DNA from: UBA8296 sp031581145
GTDB taxonomy: Bacteria; Bacteroidota; Rhodothermia; Balneolales; Balneolaceae
Reading direction: 5' to 3'
Assembly (NCBI GenBank): GCA_031581145.1
Contig: JAVLBP010000009.1
Span: 1-61,281, forward strand
Length of the DNA: 61,281 nucleotides
In this document: piece by piece, positions 9,858 to 17,741 of the stretch
Layout: each line of letters opens with the position of its first letter
How positions within the stretch are numbered: position 1 is the first letter of the stretch
Translations under genes and position numbers: made by a program
Notes under the pieces: generated by a model
Database searches by the model: none
What the model saw: only the letters and a program-made list of their open reading frames with translations
Told to the model about the DNA's origin: nothing

Positions 9858-10976
9858 ATGACTATAAATAGACAACATGTTAAAACCCTGCTTTATGTAC
9901 CATTATTTCTTCTGACAGTAGTAGAAGATCTTGACGCTTTACAACTCAGCGATGATTCGTATCAATATGCTCCAAAAACATATATCACTCATAAAATTTC
10001 TGATGGGCTTGCCATCGATGGGAAATTAAATGAACCAGTATGGCAGCAAGCTCAATGGACGGAAAAGTTCACCGATATCCAAGGTGATGAGCTCCCAACT
10101 CCCCGATTTGAAACTAGGGCCAAAATACTATGGGATGATGAGTATCTGTATGTTGCGGCTGAGATGGAAGAGGAGCATTTGTGGGCTACTCTTGAAGAAC
10201 GAGACGCCGTGATTTTCATGGAAAATAATTTTGAGATATTTATTGATCCAGAAGGTGACACTCACAATTATTATGAACTTGAAATAAATGCCAAAAAAAC
10301 ATTCTGGGACTTGATGTTGACTCAACCATATCGAACCAACGGTAAGCCCATTGATGCTTGGGATATTAAAGGTTTGAAAATTGGAGTTGACTTACAAGGG
10401 ACCCTAAATGATCCCTCCGATACGGATGAAGGATGGACCCTTGAGGTAGCCATTCCATTTGACGTCTTAAGCGAAACGTCAGACCAAAATCTACCTAGTG
10501 ATGGCTCACAGTGGAAACTTAATTTTTCCAGGGTTGAATGGAAAACAGACGCAGTAGATGGGGGGTACGTTAAACAAAAAGACCCTCAAACTGGGGAGTC
10601 GTTTCCTGAAGACAACTGGGTATGGTCACCTCAGGGAGTGATTGACATGCATCTGCCCGAGCGTTGGGGGATTATTCAATTTTCTACGACCCCACCCGGA
10701 AGCGATGTCTCCTTCTCGACCCCCGAAGATTTGTTACACGAATGGGTTTTGAGGCAGCTGTATTACCGGCAAGTAGAGTATCACCAAGAGAACGGAAGCT
10801 TTACGGATAATTTGAAGGATCTAGATGCCCAAAACCTTTTTGACGACCACGGTATTCAACCTGAAGTACAAATTAAACTCTTGGGGAATTCGTATTTGAT
10901 GAGTCTCACAACCGACATGTTAGATAACATATTGTATATTGCTGATGACAGTCGCGCATGGAAAGAGGAGAAATAG
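9858..10976 (+). CDS. Carbohydrate-binding family 9-like (CBM9-fold) exported protein
   Basis: A 372-residue protein with a probable N-terminal signal segment (about 1-25) and a beta-sandwich of the DOMON/CBM9-like type. The family signs are IDGKLNEPVWQQAQW, ARILWDDEYLYVAAE (with K for R here), FEIFIDPEGDTHNYYELEIN and GWTLEVAIPF. They occupy about residues 50-275, ending in LPERWGIIQF. The C-terminal 80 residues (RQLYYRQVEYHQENGSF onward) are the helical extension commonly found on stand-alone versions. Such proteins are thought to bind sugars outside the cytoplasm; no enzymatic role is known to me. The gene sits 3 nt after the FG-GAP gene and 28 nt before the glycosidase-like gene, so one transcript is likely. 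Confidence 0.75.
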   Translation: MTINRQHVKTLLYVPLFLLTVVEDLDALQLSDDSYQYAPKTYITHKISDGLAIDGKLNEPVWQQAQWTEKFTDIQGDELPTPRFETRAKILWDDEYLYVAAEMEEEHLWATLEERDAVIFMENNFEIFIDPEGDTHNYYELEINAKKTFWDLMLTQPYRTNGKPIDAWDIKGLKIGVDLQGTLNDPSDTDEGWTLEVAIPFDVLSETSDQNLPSDGSQWKLNFSRVEWKTDAVDGGYVKQKDPQTGESFPEDNWVWSPQGVIDMHLPERWGIIQFSTTPPGSDVSFSTPEDLLHEWVLRQLYYRQVEYHQENGSFTDNLKDLDAQNLFDDHGIQPEVQIKLLGNSYLMSLTTDMLDNILYIADDSRAWKEEK

Positions 10977-11004
10977 AACGGAAAACGTCTAGTAATGAAG
11001 CTTT

Positions 11005-12093
11005 GTGAATAGAAAATCATTTCTAAAGAAAGTTGGCGCTGGAGCGATTGGACTCACTTCCCTGCAGTCCATTCCATTTCAACGTGCGAAAGCGTTTCAG
11101 AGCCTAACAGGGGAATCCCAAAATTATGCGTGGGTTTCTAATCATAATGGAACAGATGATGAACTTCGTGTTCGTCTTGAATTGATTAAAAATGCAGGGT
11201 TGGACGGCATTCTACCCTCCAGTCAGTATGAAAAATGGGTACAACTGGCCGAGGAATTTGAACTTGATGTTCATGCCTGGTTCATTACCCTTCAGCGGTC
11301 AGGTGATGAGCCTTTGATTAGAAAACATCCCGATTGGTTTATGGTGAATCGAAATGGAGAATCTTCCGTTACCTCTCCAGCCTATGTAGATTACTATAAA
11401 TGGCTATGTCCAACCCGACCAGAGGCTCAAGAATATATCCTCAACAAAGTTGATGAAATCCTGAAGATATCCGAGATAAAGAGCGTTCATCTAGATTACA
11501 TCCGATATCCAGATGTTATATTACCGATTCAGCTTCAGCCAGGGTACGGCGTTGTTCAGGACAAAGAGTACCCACAGTATGACTATTGTTTCTGCGATGC
11601 CTGTCGAAGGAAATACCAAACGTTGTACGGCGATGACCCTATATTACTTGATAATCCAGCCGAAGATGATACATTCAGCCAGTTTCGCTACAACCAGGTC
11701 ACACACCTCGTGAATCAAGTGGCCATGAGAGTTCACAATCAGGGAGTAAAACTCACAGCTGCAGTTTTTCCAACACCTGAAATCGCACGGTCATTGGTTC
11801 GACAAAACTGGCCCGATTGGAATCTGGACGCTGTTTTTCCAATGCAATACAACCATTTTTATCATAAACCTGTTCGTTGGATTGGCAAAGCTGTAGCTGA
11901 AGGTCGCAGAGAGTTACCCGCTACTACGGAGATGTTCAGTGGTCTTTATGTACCAGAAATGACCCCCATAGAAGTATCTCAAGCCTATGAATTTGCCATG
12001 GAAAATGGTGCAAACGGTATCTGTCTTTTTTCCGACCATAGTATGACGGAGGAACATTGGGCTTACCTAAGCAGAGTGATGCAAAAAGGGTAA
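11005..12093 (+). CDS. Exported TIM-barrel glycoside-hydrolase-like protein (GHL10 type)
   Basis: A 362-residue protein starting at GTG. The N-terminus NRKSFLKKVGAGAIGL looks like a Tat signal in which the twin arginine is RK. The body resembles putative glycosidases of the GHL10/DUF187 sort: HAWFITLQ, HPDWFMVNRNG, then the barrel-strand motif VHLDYIRYPD (about 170), and later LDAVFPMQYNHFY. The Asp of LDYIRYP is a candidate catalytic or substrate-binding residue. A CFCDACRRKY segment (about 195) has two Cys spaced CxxC and could bind a metal. The substrate is unknown. Family placement is from motif memory, so read it as glycosidase-like. It ends the plus-strand part of the locus and converges on the GH20 gene. 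Confidence 0.6.
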   Translation: MNRKSFLKKVGAGAIGLTSLQSIPFQRAKAFQSLTGESQNYAWVSNHNGTDDELRVRLELIKNAGLDGILPSSQYEKWVQLAEEFELDVHAWFITLQRSGDEPLIRKHPDWFMVNRNGESSVTSPAYVDYYKWLCPTRPEAQEYILNKVDEILKISEIKSVHLDYIRYPDVILPIQLQPGYGVVQDKEYPQYDYCFCDACRRKYQTLYGDDPILLDNPAEDDTFSQFRYNQVTHLVNQVAMRVHNQGVKLTAAVFPTPEIARSLVRQNWPDWNLDAVFPMQYNHFYHKPVRWIGKAVAEGRRELPATTEMFSGLYVPEMTPIEVSQAYEFAMENGANGICLFSDHSMTEEHWAYLSRVMQKG

Positions 12094-12130
12094 CCGCTCA
12101 ATGAATTATCCGGAGATGAGTTGGTCCACA

Positions 12131-14722
12131 TTATTTAACTTGAACCGTTCTTCCTTGTCTTCCTGTTGAACTGAATAAAGCAAGCGTTACAATATCCTCA
12201 GGCTCAACCTCAACTGGCTCTTTGTAGAGGGGTGAATTTAGCCCCAATTCTCCATTGATTTCGTAACGAATATCAAGACCTGGAAAGGTGCTATTGGCCT
12301 TGAGCGTCCCATTCTCAATGATCGCACCTGGAAGCGGAAGCCTGTACATGAGATTTTCAAATAACCGGTCGAGCCTATGTAGTTCATGGCTGCCCAATCG
12401 GTGTGCAAATTCGTTCCATGACTCATCACGTTGACTACGTAGGTCACGAATATTTTCGATCTCACCCCAGCTTGGATTTCCCACCCAAGCTCGTTCAGCT
12501 AGCCCCAGTAAACGGGGTAGAACCATGTACTCCCAACGCTGTGATTCATTAACCGTTTCCGACCATAACTGCCCCTGAATACCTATGATATTTGCTCTAC
12601 TTGTTTCATTCAGTTGTATATCATCAGCGTATTCAGCAGGATCCACAGGATTCCCATAATTGTCAAATTGCGCATTTTTATAGAGATCGTAGGGGATAAA
12701 AGAATAGGTGTCTTTTGTCCCAAACATGGATGCCCAGTAAAAACCCGGCTCTTCCCAGGACTTATCATAAGCCATATCGAAATAGAGGTTGGAAGCATTT
12801 GAGAGCACAACATCATACCCAGCGTTTGCCAACATGTACGCGTAATCTTCGCGGCCTGATCCCCAAATACTTGACCATACATAAGGAACGACAGAGTCGA
12901 TGTACACAGAATCCTCTTTCGGTCTTGTGTGATCTTCATTTAGTGCTACCTCTTCCCAGCCCCCCATCTGCAAATCACGATCTTCAAGCATTCCCTCTAA
13001 ACGGGTGAAAAAATGATTAAAGAGATCTCCAGGCTCTTCAATACCGTTTTGTTCCATATACGTATCACAAATAGGCGATTCTGTCCATACACCTTGAGGT
13101 ACCTCATCGCCGCCTACATGAATCATATTCAGTGGCACCCCAGCTTCATTATGCATGGCTATCACTTCATCAAACACCTTGTCCATAAAATTATAGGTAG
13201 ATTCGGTACAAACATTGATCACATTATCTTGATAGAACTGAACAGATGTGTATTCGGATTGATCGTTGGGATCGGCAAGGCGGAACATTTCCGCCTGCTC
13301 TGATTGCCCAGTGGTAGAGAGCCTATTAAATCGGCTTTCCATAGCTTTGATGGCTGCACGGGCATGGCCGGGTACATCGATTTCTGGAATCACCTCGATA
13401 TGTCGCTGGTCAGCATATTGCAGAATCTCGATATACTCTTCTCGTGTATACCATCCACTTCCGAAGGTTTTACCAGGTGAAGGGTCAGGGCCGGAGCCGT
13501 AAGAAGGGGACAAAAATTGCTCCTCTGATTCTGTATGGCCACGTCGTCCACCCACCTCTGTAAGCTCCGGAAGGTCTTCAATCTCTAATCGCCACCCTTC
13601 ATCATCCGTCAGATGAAAATGTAATTTATTGAGTTTGTACATCCCCATAATATCCAACAGCCTGAGAATACTCTCTTTGCCTTGGAAATTACGTGCAACG
13701 TCAAAGTGCATCCCACGATAATCAAAGGCTGGTTCATCAGTTATCTCAATCGCAGGTAACGCCAACTCTTCATCCCTCGCATTGGAGAGCAGTGCCCTCA
13801 AACTTTGAATAGCATAAAATATTCCTGCTTGGCCAGAAGCGACGATTTCAACCCCAGCCTCTGTAATTTGGAGAGCGTAGGCTTGATGGTTTTGTGAAAA
13901 ATCTGGGTTCAATTTTAAGATGATTCCCACGCCGTTTTCATTGGCATCCAAGACCTGTAATGAATGTTCAATTCCAAATTCATCTTTTAGTATTCGACTC
14001 AGAACATCGGCTTCATCGCGCACATCTTGGGTGTAGCTTATAGTGAGGTCATCTTCAATGTTGTAACTCCCATCGCCACGCTGTGTTGATTTTGGTTCCG
14101 GCGTAATGTAACCGACCTGTTTTGCAAGTTGTGGCTGAACCGATTGGTTTTTTTGATAGCGGCTTTTCGCATCTATAATGTCAAGATTGTCCGACGGATT
14201 TCGGTTGACTTGTTCGTCACCTATAAAGGGTTCAACAGTTACATTTTCTACGTCTTCGATATGGTTTTCAAAGACAAAATAAAATCCCTGTGGGGCGTCC
14301 GTTTTTTTGATAGCATGGAATTGTGCTTTGTACTGTTTTTCAACACTGCTATCAGGTGGTATGGGCTTAAAATCTTCCGTCGGTTTAAGTTTAAAAAAAT
14401 CACCGCCAAGATGCGTCATCTTGAATTCAGGCAAAAGACTCTGCTCATCCAACACCCTGATGGAATTGAAATAAAGTGTCCAACCATCATTGGTTAGGGG
14501 TACATCTCCATTATTCTCAAAAGTGAGGGAAGCAAGATGCTGGTTATCATCCTCAAAGTTTGATAGTAAGTTCCAGGTGATATCAATTTGGGATTGACGG
14601 ATATCCATCCCAAGTGAATCGTCCGAAGTGCCTGAGAGCTCTTGAGAACCACAGCCGGCAAAAAGGAATAGTGCGTACAGGCTAATGAGTAAATAGAGGC
14701 GTTTTGTTGGTGTTTTGGCCAT
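12131..14722 (-). CDS. Beta-N-acetylhexosaminidase lipoprotein, GH20
   Basis: Removes terminal beta-linked GlcNAc or GalNAc from glycans or chitooligosaccharides by substrate-assisted catalysis. Order of parts: a lipoprotein signal with lipobox FAGC; a CHB_HEX-type beta-sandwich (about 45-180: ITWNLLSNFEDDNQHLAS); a GH20b-type alpha/beta domain (about 200-335); and the catalytic barrel from YRGMHFDVARNFQG. The barrel carries KLHFHLTDDEGWRLE and the Asp-Glu pair in HVGGDEVPQGVW. A short C-terminal beta domain (IRYEINGELG) follows. The ATG at 14722 is preferred over 14779 because it gives a clean 25-residue lipoprotein signal. It is convergent with the glycosidase-like gene and divergent from the Gfo/Idh gene. 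Confidence 0.93.
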   Translation of the reverse strand: MAKTPTKRLYLLISLYALFLFAGCGSQELSGTSDDSLGMDIRQSQIDITWNLLSNFEDDNQHLASLTFENNGDVPLTNDGWTLYFNSIRVLDEQSLLPEFKMTHLGGDFFKLKPTEDFKPIPPDSSVEKQYKAQFHAIKKTDAPQGFYFVFENHIEDVENVTVEPFIGDEQVNRNPSDNLDIIDAKSRYQKNQSVQPQLAKQVGYITPEPKSTQRGDGSYNIEDDLTISYTQDVRDEADVLSRILKDEFGIEHSLQVLDANENGVGIILKLNPDFSQNHQAYALQITEAGVEIVASGQAGIFYAIQSLRALLSNARDEELALPAIEITDEPAFDYRGMHFDVARNFQGKESILRLLDIMGMYKLNKLHFHLTDDEGWRLEIEDLPELTEVGGRRGHTESEEQFLSPSYGSGPDPSPGKTFGSGWYTREEYIEILQYADQRHIEVIPEIDVPGHARAAIKAMESRFNRLSTTGQSEQAEMFRLADPNDQSEYTSVQFYQDNVINVCTESTYNFMDKVFDEVIAMHNEAGVPLNMIHVGGDEVPQGVWTESPICDTYMEQNGIEEPGDLFNHFFTRLEGMLEDRDLQMGGWEEVALNEDHTRPKEDSVYIDSVVPYVWSSIWGSGREDYAYMLANAGYDVVLSNASNLYFDMAYDKSWEEPGFYWASMFGTKDTYSFIPYDLYKNAQFDNYGNPVDPAEYADDIQLNETSRANIIGIQGQLWSETVNESQRWEYMVLPRLLGLAERAWVGNPSWGEIENIRDLRSQRDESWNEFAHRLGSHELHRLDRLFENLMYRLPLPGAIIENGTLKANSTFPGLDIRYEINGELGLNSPLYKEPVEVEPEDIVTLALFSSTGRQGRTVQVK

Positions 14723-14902
14723 GGAAATCAATTGATTTGCTGTGAACGTATTAGACGAAACTATGTATTTTAAACACATGAAGGAAGAACTCTTTAAATC
14801 GTCATAGACGCTTGTGATGTTGCATTAATTACAATGAAGTTTGATGTGATTTATTTTCCAGTTTTATTACATTGATGTTAACACCAAATCAAGCCTCCGG
14901 AT
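14723..14902. promoter_or_regulatory. Divergent AT-rich promoter region between GH20 and Gfo/Idh genes
   Basis: The two genes start about 180 nt apart on opposite strands, so both promoters should lie here. The stretch 14800-14885 is AT-rich. I found no convincing TAnnTTTG box on either strand and no clear operator palindrome, so the assignment rests on gene orientation alone. Confidence 0.4.
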
Positions 14903-16462
14903 ATGTTGAATTCTCCAAATCGTTCTAAATCCAAGCGCATGTCAGTCAAAACATCTACTTCACAAACAACGTCAAAAAACGGTATATCCCGTCGTGACTT
15001 TTTGACAAAATCAGCTGCAGTTGGGGCTGGACTTACTATTCTACCTAGCGCAGTCGTGAGTGGACTTGGCCACAAAATGCCAAGTGATATGCTCAACATC
15101 GCCTGTGTGGGTGTTGGCGGGCGCGGATCTGCGCTTCTACAAGAATTGCAATCAGAGAATGTGGTTGCGTTATGTGATGTCGATTGGGCATACGCCGAAA
15201 AAACCTTCTCAACCTATCCAGATGCTAAGCGCTTTAAAGACTGGCGCGTGATGTTAGATGAGATGAGTGACGATATTGATGCGGTCGTTGTTGCGACATC
15301 GGATCACACGCACGCGGTTGTTGCAGCACATGCGATGACATTGGGCAAGCACGTATACGTTGAAAAACCTCTCACACATACAGTGTATGAATCAAGATTG
15401 CTCACAAAGCTTGCTGAGGAGTATGGCATAGCGACCCAGATGGGGAATCAGGGAGCGTCCAAGGAAGGGGTTAACTTGACGACGGAATGGATTAGATCGG
15501 GTGAATTAGGAGAGATTCGAAAAGTTGAGGCTTTCACCGATCGCCCGATTTGGCCCCAAGGATTGAACACGCCAGAGGTGGGGATGTGGGTTCCAGATAC
15601 GATGTCTTGGGATCTATTTGTTGGGCCAGCTAAAATGAGGCCGTACCATGATGTTTACACACCATGGAATTTTAGAGGTTGGTGGGATTTTGGAACAGGC
15701 GCATTGGGCGACATGGCATGCCATATAATGGAACCACCTTTTAAAGCTTTGGAGCTTGGATACCCAACGGAATTGGAAGGCAGTTCCTCGCCTTTGCTAT
15801 TGGATTGTGCTCCTGTATCGCAAAAAGCTCATTTAGTCTATCCAAGACGCCAAACAAGCTTTGGTGAGCAACCAGAAGTGGATGTGTTCTGGTATGATGG
15901 AGGGTTGCAGCCTGAGAAGCCAAAAGGGTGGGAAGCAGCGCAAAAATACAGACCCGAAGCGTGGGGTCCAGGTTTGAGCATGAATCATTTGGGTGGTGCT
16001 GTAATCTTTCACGGTGAAGACGATACTCTTGTATGCGGATGCTATGGAGAGGATCCATGGCTATTATCAGGACGAGTTCCAACTGTCCCGCAGACCGAAC
16101 GACGCGTAGAATCCAACAATCACCAGATGGATTGGGTCCGTGCTTGTAAGGAAAGTCCTGAGAACCGAGTAGAAACAAAATCCAATTTTGCAGAATCAGG
16201 ACCGTTTAACGAGATGGTCTTGATTGGAGTTCTGGCGGTACGCTTGCAAGGGCTCAACAAGACACTCAAATGGGATGGCGAGAATATGGAGTTCACCAAT
16301 GTGCGACCAGATGAAATGCTCACAATGATTACGAGAATGGATCCAACACCTGGTTCCTTTGATCGTGAGCGGACGGAACCCTTTAGTGCGCTAGAGTTTG
16401 CCGAAGGGTTGATTCGTAAGGATTATCGAGAGGGTTGGAGCTTGCCAGATATGCCCGCGTAA
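14903..16462 (+). CDS. Tat-exported Gfo/Idh/MocA family oxidoreductase
   Basis: A 519-residue NAD(P)-dependent dehydrogenase-like protein with a true Tat signal, SRRDFLTKSAAVGAG (about 28-42), so it is folded with cofactor and exported. The Rossmann domain starts at NIACVGVGGRGSAL. The family motif is VYVEKPLTH, followed by QMGNQG and the C-terminal alpha/beta domain with GTGALGDMACHIMEPPF. Exported Gfo/Idh proteins include the GH109 alpha-N-acetylgalactosaminidases, which use NAD for glycoside cleavage. Next to a GH20 hexosaminidase that role is possible but not shown; a sugar dehydrogenase is the alternative. An in-frame ATG at 14942 (MSVKTST) is an equally plausible start. The stop is 7 nt from the convergent lipase stop. 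Confidence 0.85.
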   Translation: MLNSPNRSKSKRMSVKTSTSQTTSKNGISRRDFLTKSAAVGAGLTILPSAVVSGLGHKMPSDMLNIACVGVGGRGSALLQELQSENVVALCDVDWAYAEKTFSTYPDAKRFKDWRVMLDEMSDDIDAVVVATSDHTHAVVAAHAMTLGKHVYVEKPLTHTVYESRLLTKLAEEYGIATQMGNQGASKEGVNLTTEWIRSGELGEIRKVEAFTDRPIWPQGLNTPEVGMWVPDTMSWDLFVGPAKMRPYHDVYTPWNFRGWWDFGTGALGDMACHIMEPPFKALELGYPTELEGSSSPLLLDCAPVSQKAHLVYPRRQTSFGEQPEVDVFWYDGGLQPEKPKGWEAAQKYRPEAWGPGLSMNHLGGAVIFHGEDDTLVCGCYGEDPWLLSGRVPTVPQTERRVESNNHQMDWVRACKESPENRVETKSNFAESGPFNEMVLIGVLAVRLQGLNKTLKWDGENMEFTNVRPDEMLTMITRMDPTPGSFDRERTEPFSALEFAEGLIRKDYREGWSLPDMPA

Positions 16463-16469
16463 TTTTGAG

Positions 16470-17303
16470 TTAATACTGGCTAATGCCCTTAAGTACGTCT
16501 ACCCAAACCTGATCTACAAGCTTTTTGCGACCGCCCGCGACTTGGATCATGGTTTGCTCGATGTGGCCAATTGGCATGGTGCCATGATGTTGCCCCCATT
16601 TGGCAGATTCGACGGATACGAACCCGTCGTTTGGTCCTTCTTGATCATAGATCATCCCATTTTGGATGCTATAAATTGGATTCAGAGGCTCGTTGGTCCC
16701 TTTACCCGTCGCCGCTGAGTACGAATAATAAGCCACATCGGGATGATCAGGGATGTTCGGGTTAAACTCCTTTTGAACATACTCTCGGGTCAATTGCTCC
16801 ACCGCCGCGAGGGAATCACTTTTGGCTTCGGCGTACATCTGCGCCCCCATCCAGTCAAAAAATTGCTTCATGGGTCCGCGAAGAGGCCCAGGGGTCTTAA
16901 GAACGAGCTCTGCCATGGTTGTTCCGTGGTGGGGCGAGGCAATGGTGGTCAAGCTGGCAACCGATGATGCGGCGTCCATCTTGGCAATCGCATAGCGCAT
17001 ATCCAGTCCGCCCATTGAGTGCGCAATCACATGAAATTTTTCAAAACCGTATTGCTGCTTCAACGCATGGATCCGGGTCATCCACTCCTCGGCACGGGTT
17101 TCGATACTGGCATAGGGGACGATATTTGGAGCAAAGGCTTTCGCACCCCGTGACCGAAATAACATGCATGGCTCATGCAGTGGCGCCTGAGAAATCAACG
17201 CGGACACACCCCCTGCATACCCATGACACATTAAAATGGGTAGATCCACATGGATGATATCGGGTTGTGGATAGGGTTTTATGGTCGCAGTAATACTAGG
17301 CAT
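16470..17303 (-). CDS. Alpha/beta-hydrolase, triacylglycerol lipase-like
   Basis: A 277-residue hydrolase resembling bacterial family I lipases. It has an oxyanion segment CHGYAGG, the nucleophile elbow AHSMGG (Ser about 95) and the lid-proximal ASPHHGT. The acidic residue is probably Asp in GPNDGFVSVESAKWG, and the His lies in PIGHIEQ. The Ca-site Asp of this family also occurs in the GPNDG region. No signal peptide is visible: the protein starts directly with a beta strand, so a cytoplasmic esterase is more likely than a secreted lipase. It is the last gene of the minus-strand run, 22 nt after the small membrane protein gene. The substrate is unknown. Confidence 0.8.
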   Translation of the reverse strand: MPSITATIKPYPQPDIIHVDLPILMCHGYAGGVSALISQAPLHEPCMLFRSRGAKAFAPNIVPYASIETRAEEWMTRIHALKQQYGFEKFHVIAHSMGGLDMRYAIAKMDAASSVASLTTIASPHHGTTMAELVLKTPGPLRGPMKQFFDWMGAQMYAEAKSDSLAAVEQLTREYVQKEFNPNIPDHPDVAYYSYSAATGKGTNEPLNPIYSIQNGMIYDQEGPNDGFVSVESAKWGQHHGTMPIGHIEQTMIQVAGGRKKLVDQVWVDVLKGISQY

Positions 17304-17325
17304 GATGTGTACTCAGGGTTTCTGC

Positions 17326-17736
17326 TTAGGAAGGAATAAGGCGAATCGTAGCGTGAATGGTTCCCACACGCACCATATGAATGTGCATCACCTCATCCGG
17401 GAAGTGAACTCGAGCTGGCGATTCGTAGCCCAACGGCTTCACGGTTTGATCCCACTGAATGTGAAACTTCGTGGAGGAAAAACTGTCCGGAACGGCGACT
17501 CGAAACTCTGGGCGACGAAACGTGGAATCCACCTCAACCCAACGCGTTCGAACGTCAGTGGAATCGAGTCCTTCTGCACGCAGTTCTGTAATGAGTGTTT
17601 GCCGGATTTGACTAGGATTCATCGGTTCTGGGGGCACTGTTGGTGGACGTGCAACAATATGCGCTGCGCCCAAAGCCAGACTCGCTCCAATCAAGAGCCC
17701 AAGGCGAATGTGTCGAGGGTTCCAAGAAATCTTCAT
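17326..17736 (-). CDS. Hypothetical single-span membrane or exported protein
   Basis: A 136-residue protein I do not recognise. One hydrophobic segment (about 11-28, LGLLIGASLALGAAHIV) is followed by a proline-rich spacer and about 105 soluble residues with a beta-rich pattern. A conserved-looking end reads HFPDEVMHIHMVRVGTIHATIRL. Topology suggests an anchored or cleaved periplasmic protein. It lies between coaBC (5 nt upstream) and the lipase (22 nt downstream), so it is probably in the same transcript, but neither neighbour suggests a function. Confidence 0.65.
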   Translation of the reverse strand: MKISWNPRHIRLGLLIGASLALGAAHIVARPPTVPPEPMNPSQIRQTLITELRAEGLDSTDVRTRWVEVDSTFRRPEFRVAVPDSFSSTKFHIQWDQTVKPLGYESPARVHFPDEVMHIHMVRVGTIHATIRLIPS

Positions 17737-17741
17737 AATGG

